The notes under the pieces are model-generated. The model worked only from the letters and a program-made list of their open reading frames with translations, was not told the DNA's origin and did not search any database. From an uncultured Methylocystaceae bacterium (GTDB lineage Bacteria; Pseudomonadota; Alphaproteobacteria; Rhizobiales; Beijerinckiaceae): a DNA stretch of 64,000 nucleotides. This document shows, in pieces, positions 8,720 through 16,441 of the stretch. The translations under genes were made by a program, and so were the position numbers. The stretch spans positions 1 to 64,000 of the forward strand of contig CALMZV010000026.1 in the NCBI GenBank assembly GCA_937870755.1, in the 5' to 3' direction. Position 1 is the first letter of the stretch. Every line of letters starts with the position of its first letter.

Positions 8720-8907
8720 CACTTCATCGGGCAGGTGTTCATGCCGATCAGCCGATAGGCCGGGCACCAGCGGAACAGGCCGGTCGCCAAGGGCAGAAGG
8801 CCGACCCAGCCCCACGGGGTCTGCGGGCCGACGAACACGAGCGAGATGAGAACGAGGCCGACGACGATCCGCAGAATGCGGTCGAGGCCGCCGACATTGG
8901 CGAGCAT
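8719..8907 (-). CDS. DUF2892 (YgaP-type) small inner-membrane protein
   Basis: This 62-residue protein starts MLANVGGLDRILRIVVG and has two hydrophobic helices, matching the DUF2892/YgaP transmembrane domain, here without a rhodanese domain. The frame is open upstream, but the ATG at 8907 with AGGGAGAAA before it gives the family N terminus. The Crp-family gene lies 64 bases upstream on the same strand with a perfect palindrome between them, so the regulator probably controls this gene. The biochemical role is unknown. Confidence 0.85.
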   Translation of the reverse strand: MLANVGGLDRILRIVVGLVLISLVFVGPQTPWGWVGLLPLATGLFRWCPAYRLIGMNTCPMK

Positions 8908-8963
8908 GGAATTTCTCCCTGGTTGAACCCGATGGAGAAAGACTACGACCATCGCCGCCGCCT

Positions 8964-8984
8964 GTCTGTGATCAAGTCACAGAC
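8964..8984. promoter_or_regulatory. CRP-type palindromic operator
   Basis: GTCTGTGA (8964-8971) and TCACAGAC (8977-8984) form a perfect inverted repeat with a 5-base spacer, containing TGTGA and TCACA half-sites. The palindrome overlaps the stop codon of the Crp-family gene and lies 57-77 bases upstream of the DUF2892 start codon. The neighbouring regulator has Arg-Glu-x3-Arg in its recognition helix (AREVVSR), the same contacts E. coli CRP uses on TGTGA. Binding is inferred, not shown. Confidence 0.6.
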
Positions 8985-9646
8985 GCGCGCGCCTCCAGCG
9001 CCTCGCGGTCGACGAGTTCGATCTCCCCGCGCCCCAGCCGCACCAGTCCCGCCTTCGCGAAGGCCTGCAACTGGCGGCTGACGACCTCGCGCGCCGAGCC
9101 GATCTCCTCGGCCAGCGTCTGGTGGGTGGCCGCCAGACGGTTGTCGGCGCCGGCGCGGGCGATGAGGATCTGGGCGATGCGGGAATCGACGCGCGCGAAG
9201 GCGACCGTCTCCAGAAGCCGGCTGATGTCCTGCATGCGCTGCCCGAAGCGGGCGAAGACGAAGCCGCGGAACACGTGCGAGAGCGCCATCAACCGCTCGA
9301 ACCGCGCAGCCGGGATCATGACCAGCGTGACGGGCGATTCGGTTACGCCCTCGGCGGAATATTCGAGGCCGGCCATCAGGCAGAGCGTCGTCTGCACGCA
9401 CACTTCCTCGCGCGCCACGCGATAGAGCACGAGCGCGCGGCCGCTCTGCGCGTTGAGCCCGACGCGCACCACGCCCGACAACACGACGACGAAGCCCATG
9501 CAGGGCGCGCCCGGCGCGAACAGCGTGCGGCCGGCCTCGATCGTGAACGGCTGCAGGTCCTCGATCAGCGCGCGCGCCGCCGGCTCCAGCCCCGCCAGGG
9601 ACGAAACGGCGTCGATCCATGAGCTTTTCATATCGGCGTCGGCCAT
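8972..9646 (-). CDS. Crp/Fnr family transcriptional regulator
   Basis: The protein has 224 residues: an N-terminal cyclic-nucleotide-binding-like beta-roll (about 25-140), a dimerisation helix, and a C-terminal winged helix with HQTLAEEIGSAREVVSRQL. The FNR cysteine cluster is absent, so it is not an oxygen-sensing FNR. The effector is unknown. The start at 9646 (MADADMKSSW) is chosen over upstream codons because of alignment length. It is 70 bases from the divergent MaoC gene, so the two promoters share that gap. Confidence 0.88.
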   Translation of the reverse strand: MADADMKSSWIDAVSSLAGLEPAARALIEDLQPFTIEAGRTLFAPGAPCMGFVVVLSGVVRVGLNAQSGRALVLYRVAREEVCVQTTLCLMAGLEYSAEGVTESPVTLVMIPAARFERLMALSHVFRGFVFARFGQRMQDISRLLETVAFARVDSRIAQILIARAGADNRLAATHQTLAEEIGSAREVVSRQLQAFAKAGLVRLGRGEIELVDREALEARASVT

Positions 9647-9716
9647 GTCATTGTCCGGTTCTTCCGTACGAACGACCATAACAGACCGTGCGGGCCGCCG
9701 CGCGCCAGAGGAAACC

Positions 9717-10721
9717 ATGCCCGAATTCTACTACGAGGATTTCAACCCCGGCGACGATCTGAAATTCAGCCGCGGGCGCGAGGTGACCAAAGAGGAGATC
9801 ATCCGCTTCGCTGAACAATACGATCCCCAGCCGTTCCATCTGGACGAGGCGGCGGGCAGGGCGTCGATCCTGGGAGGGTTGTCGGCGTCGGGCTGGCACA
9901 CGTGCTCGATGATGATGCGCGCGAACTACGATCACTGGATTTCGCGCACCGCCTCGCTCGGCGCGCCGGGCATCGAACAGGTGAAGTGGATGAAGCCCGT
10001 GCTGCCCGGCGACATGCTGCGCTTCGTGCGGCGCGTGGTCGACAAGCGCGTGTCGCGCACGAAACCGGACATGGGATTCGTGACGTTCGAGATGGACGGG
10101 TTCAATCAGCGCGGCGAGCAGTTCTTCTTTCAGAAGCACATGCAGATGGTGGCGGTGCGCCGGCCGCAGGGCGCGCCGCAGCCGGCCGCGCGCGACAGGA
10201 GCAAGGCCGAGGAAAAACCGCAGAAGCCGCAGGACAGCGGCTTCGGCTCGGGCGGCTATTTCGAGGACATTCCGCTCAACGCCTATAGCGAATCGGGTTC
10301 GTCCACCTTCACCAAGGACAGCATCGTGGCGTTCGCGCGCGAATTCGATCCGCAGCCCTTCCATCTCGACGAGGCGGCCGCGCGCGCGAGCCATTTCGGC
10401 GGGCTGGCGGCCTCCGGCTGGCAGACGGCGTCGTTGTGGATGCGCAACGGCATCCTGCGGCGCCAGGAATGGCTGAAGGAGCAGCGCGCGCGCGGCGTGG
10501 AGACGGTGGAAGGCGGTCCATCGCCGGGCTTCACGGACATGCGCTGGATCAAGCCCGTGCTGGCGGGCGACACGGTGACGTTCGGCTCGATGGTGGTCGA
10601 AAAGCGGCTCACCTCGCGCAAGGGCTGGGGCCTGGCGTTCTCGCACAACACGGGATTCAACCAGCACGGCGACCTCGTCTTCTCCTATCGCGGCTCGCAT
10701 TTCGTGCCGGTGCGCGGATGA
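9717..10721 (+). CDS. Tandem MaoC-like dehydratase
   Basis: The 334-residue protein contains two copies of the MaoC (hot-dog) fold joined by a Lys/Ala/Pro-rich linker (about 155-180). Each copy keeps the catalytic Asp-His motif: YDPQPFHLDEAA in the first and FDPQPFHLDEAA in the second, and each contains an SGW(H/Q)T segment. MaoC hydratases add water across enoyl-CoA double bonds, so a role in fatty acid or related acyl-CoA metabolism is likely. The substrate cannot be told from sequence. Start ATG 9717 gives the family N terminus MPEFYYEDF. Confidence 0.85.
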   Translation: MPEFYYEDFNPGDDLKFSRGREVTKEEIIRFAEQYDPQPFHLDEAAGRASILGGLSASGWHTCSMMMRANYDHWISRTASLGAPGIEQVKWMKPVLPGDMLRFVRRVVDKRVSRTKPDMGFVTFEMDGFNQRGEQFFFQKHMQMVAVRRPQGAPQPAARDRSKAEEKPQKPQDSGFGSGGYFEDIPLNAYSESGSSTFTKDSIVAFAREFDPQPFHLDEAAARASHFGGLAASGWQTASLWMRNGILRRQEWLKEQRARGVETVEGGPSPGFTDMRWIKPVLAGDTVTFGSMVVEKRLTSRKGWGLAFSHNTGFNQHGDLVFSYRGSHFVPVRG

Positions 10722-10792
10722 TGCGCGGCGCGTGCGCCCCGGCACGGCCGGGCGCGCCGCGGACCGACAGAGTGCGCGCGGGGAGGTTCGCC

Positions 10793-11293
10793 ATGCGCAT
10801 CGTTCTCATGTCGCTCACGCTGCTTTTCGCTGCGCCGGCCGTCGCGGCCGACAGCATTTACACCCGCCATGTGTGGGAGAAATGCCGCACGCTGAAGGAC
10901 GACGGCGTAGTTTCGGCAAAGAGCTGCAAGGGGCCGGGCGGCCTGCCGATTCTGTACGAGAACGAGCCGGACGCGGCCTTCGTGTCGTTCGGCGAGCGGG
11001 GATTTGTCGGCGAGGGAATCGGGTCGGATCTGGCGACGGCGCCGGGCGACGCTGTGGAGTGGCGCAGGGACGGCGGCCCGCCGTTCGCCGCCATCCTGCG
11101 CTACGCGGTGGGCGCGAGCGTAACGGCGCCGCATGTGAGCCGGCTGGTCGTCTACAAGCTCGAGGGGCGGCGTTCGTCCTGCATCGTGGCGATCGTCGGC
11201 CCGGTCGCGAACGCCAACGCGCGGGCGCGCGCGATCGCCGATGCGCGGGCGCGCGGTTTCGCCTGCGGCAAGGACGCCATCGTCCGCGAGTGA
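10793..11293 (+). CDS. Secreted hypothetical protein
   Basis: The protein has 166 residues with a clear signal peptide (MRIVLMSLTLLFAAPAVAA) and is therefore probably periplasmic. The mature domain has four cysteines that could form disulfides (CRTLKDD, SCKGPG, SCIVAI, ACGKD). I do not recognise a family. GGGGAGG precedes the ATG at 10793. It is 71 bases downstream of the MaoC gene, and its stop is 4 bases from the convergent end of apt. Confidence 0.75.
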   Translation: MRIVLMSLTLLFAAPAVAADSIYTRHVWEKCRTLKDDGVVSAKSCKGPGGLPILYENEPDAAFVSFGERGFVGEGIGSDLATAPGDAVEWRRDGGPPFAAILRYAVGASVTAPHVSRLVVYKLEGRRSSCIVAIVGPVANANARARAIADARARGFACGKDAIVRE

Positions 11294-11297
11294 GCGA

Positions 11298-11846
11298 TCA
11301 GTGTCCGCCGAATGTGATGAGCGTGCGCACCGGCACGCCCAGCGCCTCGATCTTCCGCGCGCCGCCGAGATCGGGCAGGTCGATGACGAAACAGGCGGCG
11401 ACGACGTCGGCGCCGATCTTCTTCAACAGTTTCACTGCGCCTTCGGCCGTGCCGCCGGTGGCGATCAGATCGTCCACCAGAATCACGCGCTCGCCGGGCG
11501 CGACCGCATCCTCGTGCATCTCCATTTCGTCGACGCCGTATTCGAGCGAATAGGCGATCGACACCTTGGCGTGCGGCAGCTTGCCCTTCTTGCGAATCGG
11601 CACGAAGCCGGCCGACAGCTGGTGGGCGACCGCGCCGCCGAGAATGAAACCGCGCGCCTCCATGCCCGCCACTTTCTCGATGCGCTGGCCGGCCCAGGGA
11701 TGGACGAGTTCGTCCACGGCGCGGCGAAAGGCGCGCGCGTCGCCCAGCAGCGTCGTGATGTCGCGAAACTGGATGCCGGGCTTGGGATAGTCGGGAATGG
11801 TGCGGATGGCGGCGCGCAGCGCCTTGTCCAGTGTGGCGGACGTCAT
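11298..11846 (-). CDS. apt: Adenine phosphoribosyltransferase
   Basis: Apt (182 residues) salvages adenine with PRPP to give AMP. The PRPP-binding motif [14 protein letters not shown] is visible near residue 122-135, and the N terminus ([21 protein letters not shown]) is typical. It is likely functionally linked to mtnP nearby, since MtnP releases adenine from methylthioadenosine, and to prs, which makes PRPP. The two genes are on the same strand but separated by a small divergent ORF at 11931-12122. Confidence 0.96.
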   Translation of the reverse strand: MTSATLDKALRAAIRTIPDYPKPGIQFRDITTLLGDARAFRRAVDELVHPWAGQRIEKVAGMEARGFILGGAVAHQLSAGFVPIRKKGKLPHAKVSIAYSLEYGVDEMEMHEDAVAPGERVILVDDLIATGGTAEGAVKLLKKIGADVVAACFVIDLPDLGGARKIEALGVPVRTLITFGGH

Positions 11847-11930
11847 GGTCGCTTCTTTTCGGTGTCTCGTCTGGGACGCAGGGCGCGATTATGGTCAGAT
11901 GAACGCCGATTACCAGAGTGGAGCGCCACA

Positions 11931-12122
11931 ATGAACGAAACCCGGATTTCCATCGTCGATATCGACATTCCCTTCACCCGCCTCGTGGCCATCTTCATCA
12001 AATGGGGCATCGCCGCCATTCCCGCGACGATCGCGATTTCGGTCATTTTCAGCCTGTTCTTCTCGCTGATGTGGGGCCTGCTCGGATTCGGCGCCTGGAA
12101 AGTCCCCACCACGCGCCTGTAG
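11931..12122 (+). CDS. Small single-pass membrane protein
   Basis: This 63-residue protein has one long hydrophobic segment (AIPATIAISVIFSLFFSLMWGLLGF, about residues 28-52) after an amphipathic N terminus, and it ends KVPTTRL. I do not recognise a family. It stands divergent from apt and 3 bases from the convergent end of mtnP. The ATG at 11931 is the first in frame; the upstream GAGTGGAGCG is a fair ribosome-binding site. Confidence 0.55.
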   Translation: MNETRISIVDIDIPFTRLVAIFIKWGIAAIPATIAISVIFSLFFSLMWGLLGFGAWKVPTTRL

Positions 12123-12125
12123 CGA

Positions 12126-13004
12126 TCAGGCGCGCGCGACGCGCGCCATGATCGCGTCAAGCTTTTTCATGAGCGCGGGATCGCGCGCGTCCGGCGCGGT
12201 GACGATCGCCGTGTCGAGCGCGCGGTCGGAGCCGATGGGGCAGGGTTCGTGCTCGGCCGGGAAGTCGCGCAACAGACGGGCCACGAGACGGCTCGCCTTG
12301 TCGGCGTTGGCGCGCACCACTTCGAGGATGGCCGACACTTCCACATTCTCGTGGTCGGAATGCCAGCAATCGTAGTCGGTCACCATGGCGACGGTGGCGT
12401 AGGAGATCTCCGCCTCGCGCGCCAGCTTGACCTCCGGACAGGCGGTCATGCCGATCACGTCGTAGCCGGCCACCTTGTAGCCGAGCGATTCCGCGTAGGT
12501 GGAGAACTGCGGGCCTTCCATGCAGACGTAGGTTCCCCCGCGCCGGTGCGCGATGTTCTCGGCCTCCGCGGCCGCGGCGACGCGCGCGGCCAGACGCGGC
12601 GCCACGGGATGAGCGAGCGAGACATGCGCCACGCAGCCGTTGCCGAAGAACGACGACTGCCGCCCGAACGTGCGATCGACGAACTGGTCGACCAGCACGA
12701 AGACGCCGGGATGCAGATCCTCGCGAAACGAGCCGCAGGCGGAGACGGACACGATGTCCGTCACGCCGACGCGTTTGAGCGCGTCGATATTGGCGCGATA
12801 GTTGATGCCCGACGGCGTCAGCGCGTGGCCGCGCCCGTGGCGCGGCAGAAACACCGCCTGCGTCGCGCCGATGCGCCCGAAATGCAGAGCGTCGGACGGT
12901 TCGCCCCACGGGGTATCGACCTTTTCCACACGCCGGTCGACGAGGCCCGGCAGATCGTAGACGCCCGAGCCGCCGATGATTCCCACAATCGCACGCGTCA
13001 TCAT
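12126..13004 (-). CDS. mtnP: S-methyl-5'-thioadenosine phosphorylase
   Basis: MtnP (292 residues) phosphorolyses methylthioadenosine to adenine and methylthioribose 1-phosphate, recycling the by-product of polyamine or homoserine lactone synthesis. The N terminus IVGIIGGSGVYDLPGL and segments such as GINYRANIDALKRVGV, YVCMEGPQFSTYAES and GMTACPEVKLAREAE are typical of the family. The start could be either of two consecutive ATGs (13004 or 13001). The adenine it releases is the substrate of Apt. Confidence 0.93.
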   Translation of the reverse strand: MMTRAIVGIIGGSGVYDLPGLVDRRVEKVDTPWGEPSDALHFGRIGATQAVFLPRHGRGHALTPSGINYRANIDALKRVGVTDIVSVSACGSFREDLHPGVFVLVDQFVDRTFGRQSSFFGNGCVAHVSLAHPVAPRLAARVAAAAEAENIAHRRGGTYVCMEGPQFSTYAESLGYKVAGYDVIGMTACPEVKLAREAEISYATVAMVTDYDCWHSDHENVEVSAILEVVRANADKASRLVARLLRDFPAEHEPCPIGSDRALDTAIVTAPDARDPALMKKLDAIMARVARA

Positions 13005-13370
13005 GCCCCCAATTTCGCCTTGGCGTCGCCGGACCTGGCGCGCCTGCCGGCCTCACCGGCGCCTTCTCGCTCGGCGAGCCGGTTTCCACTTGGCCCGAAA
13101 ACGCTCTAGACTCGATGTCGAGCGTTGGCCCTGCGGTCCAACATATGGTCTTATTGGGGAATTCGAACGATTTTTCCAGAGTCGCCCGCATACGTCGCGC
13201 GACCCTTCCAAAATCCACAGTCATCCGTGTTCGCGCGACGTGGAGCGGCCCCGTCGAACGCATGCGGCGTCGTCCGGTCGCGGTCCCGCATCTTGTGAGC
13301 GGGCCGCCGGGCGGCGTATTTTTCGAGACCTGTTTCCTGCCGCCGTTGCGACACGCGTTGGAGGCGCGAC
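13005..13370. other. Divergent intergenic region mtnP/trxB
   Basis: This 366-base gap separates the divergent mtnP and trxB genes and must hold both promoters, though I could not pick out convincing -35/-10 pairs. GGAGGCGCGAC before 13371 is the trxB ribosome-binding site. At 13079-13109 it holds a partial interspersed-repeat sequence (CCGGTTTCCACTT... ending CGCTCTAG) related to the palindromic element at 17081-17190. I see no convincing coding sequence in it. Confidence 0.6.
13079..13109. repeat. Partial copy of an interspersed palindromic repeat
   Basis: CCGGTTTCC near the left end and GCTCTAG at the right end match the two ends of the larger element at 17081-17190 (ACCGGTTTCC... and ATGCTCTAG). 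The internal palindrome is missing here. This suggests a degenerate or half copy of a dispersed intergenic repeat family. Confidence 0.45.
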
Positions 13371-14342
13371 ATGACCGAAACCAAAGCCACGCACGCGCCG
13401 CTCGTCATCGTCGGCTCCGGCCCGGCCGGCTACACCGCCGCCATCTACGCCGCGCGCGCGATGCTGCGCCCCGTGCTCATCTCCGGGTTCGAGCCGGGCG
13501 GGCAACTGATGATCACGACGGATGTCGAGAATTATCCCGGTTTCGCCGAACCGATCCAGGGTCCGTGGCTGATGGAGCAGATGCGGCTGCAGGCCGAACA
13601 CGTGGGCGCGCAGCTCGTGTCGGATTACGTGACGTCGGTCGCGCTGTCGGAGCGGCCGATGCGCCTGACCTGCGACTCGGGCGCAGTCTATACGTGCGAC
13701 GCGCTCGTCGTGGCCACCGGCGCCAAGGCCAAATGGCTCAACCTGCCCAGCGAGGAGACCTTCAAGGGCTATGGCGTGTCGGCTTGCGCCACCTGCGACG
13801 GGTTCTTCTATCGCGGCAAGGAGGTGGCGGTGATCGGCGGCGGCAATTCGGCGGTGGAGGAGGCGCTCTATCTCGCCAATCTGGCGTCGAAGGTGACGGT
13901 GGTCCATCGCCGCAACGAATTCCGCGCCGAGCGCATCCTGCAGGAGCGCCTGTTCGCCCATCCGAAAATCAGCGTGATGTGGGATCACGCGGTGGAGGAG
14001 ATCGTCGGCAGAACCGACCCGCTGTCGGTCGAGGGGGTGCGGCTGAAGAACGTGAAGACCGGCGCGATCGAAACGCTGAAGGTCGATGGCGTGTTCGTCG
14101 CCATCGGCCATCAGCCCGCCTCCGAATTGTTCGCCGGTCAGATCGACCTGAAACCGAATGGCTACATCCGCACCACGCCGGGCGCGACGACCACGAGCGC
14201 GCCGGGGGTGTTCGCGGCCGGAGACGTCGCCGACGACATCTACCGGCAGGCGGTGACGGCGGCGGGACTGGGCTGCATGGCGGCGCTGGAAGCGGAGAAA
14301 TATCTGGCCGCGCACGCGGGCGAACGGATCGCGGCGGAATAA
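13371..14342 (+). CDS. trxB: Thioredoxin-disulfide reductase
   Basis: TrxB (323 residues) passes electrons from NADPH through FAD and a dithiol to thioredoxin. It shows the FAD-binding GSGPAGYTAAIYAARA, the redox-active CATC (in ACATCDGFFYRG, about residue 141-146), and the NADPH-binding VIGGGNSAVEEALYL. Length and domain order fit the low-molecular-weight bacterial type. The LysR gene follows 26 bases later and is probably cotranscribed. Confidence 0.96.
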   Translation: MTETKATHAPLVIVGSGPAGYTAAIYAARAMLRPVLISGFEPGGQLMITTDVENYPGFAEPIQGPWLMEQMRLQAEHVGAQLVSDYVTSVALSERPMRLTCDSGAVYTCDALVVATGAKAKWLNLPSEETFKGYGVSACATCDGFFYRGKEVAVIGGGNSAVEEALYLANLASKVTVVHRRNEFRAERILQERLFAHPKISVMWDHAVEEIVGRTDPLSVEGVRLKNVKTGAIETLKVDGVFVAIGHQPASELFAGQIDLKPNGYIRTTPGATTTSAPGVFAAGDVADDIYRQAVTAAGLGCMAALEAEKYLAAHAGERIAAE

Positions 14343-14368
14343 CGCCGCGCGCGAGGGGGAGTGATCAC

Positions 14369-15259
14369 GTGGACTGGGACAAGCTGCGCGTATTCCATGC
14401 GGCCGCGGAGGCGGGCTCTTTCACCCATGCGGGCGAGACGCTGGGGCTGAGCCAGTCGGCGGTGAGCCGGCAGGTCGGCGCGCTCGAACAGGATCTCGAC
14501 ACGCCGCTGTTCCATCGCCACGCGCGCGGGCTGATCCTGACCGAACAGGGCGAAATCCTGTTCCGCACGGTCAAGGACGTGATGAGCAAGCTCGACGCCG
14601 CGCGCATGCGCCTGTCCGAGCAGCGCGAGAAGCCGCGCGGGGAACTGCGCATCACCACCACGCTCGGCATCGGCGCGCACTGGCTGGTGCCGCAGCTCGG
14701 CGAGTTCCTGGAGCTCTATCCCGACGTCAAGCTGCGCGTGATCCTGACCGACGACGAACTCGACCTGGGCATGCGCGAGGCGGACGTGGGCCTGCGCCTG
14801 CGCGTGCCCTCGCAGCCAGACCTCATCCGGCGCAAACTGTTCAACGTGCACTATCACCTTTACGCGTCGAGCGACTACATCAAGCGGCACGGCCAGCCGC
14901 GCACGCTGACCGATCTCGATCACCATCGCATTCTCAGCTACGGCGTGACGGGACCGAGCTTTCTCAATTCGCTGAACTCGCTGCTGACGGCCGGGCGCGA
15001 TCCCAAGACGCCGCGCGTGCCGGCGCTGTCGGTCAACAACATCACGGCGCTGCGCAAGGCGGTCGACGCGGGCGTGGGCATCGCGGTGCTGCCGGAATAT
15101 CTCATGGCCCCGAACAACGAACTCGTGCGGCTCCTACCGACCGCCGACATGCCGGAACTCGAGTGCTACCTCGTCTATCCGGAGGAAATGAAGAACGTGG
15201 CGCGCGTGCAGGTGTTCCGGGATTTTCTGGTCTCCAACGCCCACCGCTGGAAATACTAA
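14369..15259 (+). CDS. lsrB: LysR family regulator, LsrB/VtlR type
   Basis: The 296-residue protein has an N-terminal winged helix (FHAAAEAGSFTHAGETLGLSQSAVSRQ) and a C-terminal periplasmic-binding-like effector domain. Position directly downstream of trxB is characteristic of the LsrB (Sinorhizobium) / VtlR (Brucella) regulators, known to affect envelope, redox and virulence functions and, in Brucella, to activate the AbcR2 small RNA. The GTG start at 14369 with CGAGGGGGA upstream is preferred; longer readings run through trxB in another frame. A structured RNA candidate follows at 15388-15502. Identification as LsrB rests on family similarity plus synteny. Confidence 0.8.
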   Translation: MDWDKLRVFHAAAEAGSFTHAGETLGLSQSAVSRQVGALEQDLDTPLFHRHARGLILTEQGEILFRTVKDVMSKLDAARMRLSEQREKPRGELRITTTLGIGAHWLVPQLGEFLELYPDVKLRVILTDDELDLGMREADVGLRLRVPSQPDLIRRKLFNVHYHLYASSDYIKRHGQPRTLTDLDHHRILSYGVTGPSFLNSLNSLLTAGRDPKTPRVPALSVNNITALRKAVDAGVGIAVLPEYLMAPNNELVRLLPTADMPELECYLVYPEEMKNVARVQVFRDFLVSNAHRWKY

Positions 15260-15294
15260 GGGGCGGGCCGGCATGTGGCCGGCGTTTCGGAAAA

Positions 15295-15316
15295 TTTAAT
15301 TGAGCGCTTAATTAAA
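15295..15316. promoter_or_regulatory. A/T-rich inverted repeat, possible LysR operator
   Basis: TTTAATT (15295-15301) and AATTAAA (15310-15316) form a perfect inverted repeat with an 8-base spacer, standing out in a GC-rich background. It lies 35 bases after the LysR stop codon and about 70-90 bases upstream of the predicted small RNA start, the place expected for a LysR-type activator site. No T-run suggests a terminator. The assignment is by position only. Confidence 0.4.
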
Positions 15317-15387
15317 CTGCGCTCCTCACATGGGTTCCATGCGAGCTTTGCGTTTGTTGAAACCGATATTGCACTGCATTCTTTCAT

Positions 15388-15502
15388 GGTCGGTCGATGC
15401 AAGAACTGCCTCCCCGGTAATTGGGTCGACCGATCATTCCCTCTTGAAGTCCTCCGGCCTCGTGCCGGGTGCGGCCGGGCAGCAATGTCCGGCCTTTTTT
15501 TT
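15388..15502 (+). ncRNA. Candidate trans-acting small RNA, AbcR (alpha-r15)-like
   Basis: About 115 bases fold plausibly into three elements: a 10-pair stem (15388-15397 with 15426-15435, one G-T pair) whose loop exposes CTGCCTCCCCGG, an unpaired CCCTCTTGAAGTCCTC stretch, a small hairpin (15454-15468), and a strong intrinsic terminator. C/T-rich anti-Shine-Dalgarno motifs in a loop and linker are the hallmark layout of AbcR RNAs, which repress transporter mRNAs through Hfq. Location just after an LsrB/VtlR-type gene fits, as VtlR activates an AbcR RNA in Brucella. No open reading frame explains this stretch. The 5' end is a guess. Confidence 0.55.
15473..15502 (+). terminator. Strong intrinsic terminator with GCAA tetraloop
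   Basis: GGCCGGGCA (15473-15481) pairs with TGTCCGGCC (15486-15494) over nine positions with one G-T pair, closing a GCAA tetraloop. Eight Ts follow (15495-15502). It is more than 200 bases after the LysR stop, so it more likely ends a separate small transcript than the LysR message. Confidence 0.85.
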
Positions 15503-15691
15503 GTTGTGCGCCCGCGTTTTATAGCACCGCGATCTCGCCGCGCCTGCGACGCCGCAGCGGATAGCGGCGAGGCTCCCGCGCGCAGCCGGCTTTCCCTTTG
15601 CCGCGCGGCGCCCTATAAGGCGCCCCGCGCGCCGGTTTCCGACACCCCTGGAGGCGAGGGCGCGCGGATCATATCTGAAAAGGACTGAACC

Positions 15692-16348
15692 ATGGCCGAG
15701 ACGAAAACTCTCGCGGCCTCGGTCCGCAGCGGGACAGGCAAGGGGGCCGCCCGCAGCGTGCGTCGAGAAGGCCGCATTCCGGGCGTCATCTATGGCGGGG
15801 GCGAAGCCGCCCAGCCGATCTCGCTCGACTACAAGACGGTGAATCAGGCGATCTACGCCGGCCGCTTCCTGACCACGATTTTCGACATCGACGTCGACGG
15901 CAGGAAGGAGCGCGTCATTCCGCGCGACTACCAGCTCGACGTCATCAAGGACACGCCGCTGCATGTCGACTTCCTGCGCCTGAAGGCGGGTTCGAGACTT
16001 CGCGTGGACGTGCCGGTGCATTTCGTCAACGTCGACACCGCGCCCGGCGTCAAGCGCGGCGGCGCCCTCAACATCGTCCGCCACACGGTGGAGATGTGGG
16101 TTCCCGCCGACGCCATTCCGGAATTCATCACCGGCGATCTGGCGGGCTACGACATTAACGACTCGCTGCACATTTCGGCCGTTGCGCTGCCGGAAGGCTG
16201 CAAGCCGACGATCACCGACCGCGACTTCACCATCGCGACGATCGCGCCGCCGTCCGGCATGAAGGACGAGACGCCGGCCGCCGCCGCCGCGCCGGCCGCC
16301 GCGCCCGCCGCCGCCAAGGCGCCGGCCAAGGACGAGAAGAAGAAGTAA
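15692..16348 (+). CDS. rplY: 50S ribosomal protein L25/general stress protein Ctc
   Basis: This 218-residue protein binds 5S rRNA in the large subunit. It has the L25 N-terminal beta-barrel ([22 protein letters not shown]) and the longer C-terminal TL5/Ctc domain, followed by an Ala/Lys-rich tail (about 185-218). The length fits the long Ctc form. GAAAAGGACTGAACC precedes the start. It has its own terminator and is followed by pth, a conserved pairing. Confidence 0.95.
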   Translation: MAETKTLAASVRSGTGKGAARSVRREGRIPGVIYGGGEAAQPISLDYKTVNQAIYAGRFLTTIFDIDVDGRKERVIPRDYQLDVIKDTPLHVDFLRLKAGSRLRVDVPVHFVNVDTAPGVKRGGALNIVRHTVEMWVPADAIPEFITGDLAGYDINDSLHISAVALPEGCKPTITDRDFTIATIAPPSGMKDETPAAAAAPAAAPAAAKAPAKDEKKK

Positions 16349-16372
16349 GGTTTTTCCCTTTCGGGAAATGCG

Positions 16373-16404
16373 GCCGCGACGCAGATTGTGCGTCGCGGCT
16401 TTTT
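16373..16404 (+). terminator. Intrinsic terminator after rplY
   Basis: GCCGCGACGCA (16373-16383) and TGCGTCGCGGC (16389-16399) pair perfectly over 11 positions around a GATTG loop, followed by TTTTT. It lies between rplY and pth, so part of the transcripts probably stop before pth. Confidence 0.9.
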
Positions 16405-16441
16405 CGCGTCGTGCGCCGCGGCGCTCTTTCTTGGGGCATCC

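Noticed and set aside
13115-15259. A 714-codon open frame running across trxB into the LysR gene
   Set aside because: The upstream part is a shifted reading of trxB; only the part from 14369 is a recognisable protein.
15260-15290. GCCGGC hairpin after the LysR gene considered as its terminator
   Set aside because: No T-run follows directly; the AT-rich palindrome next to it looks more like an operator.
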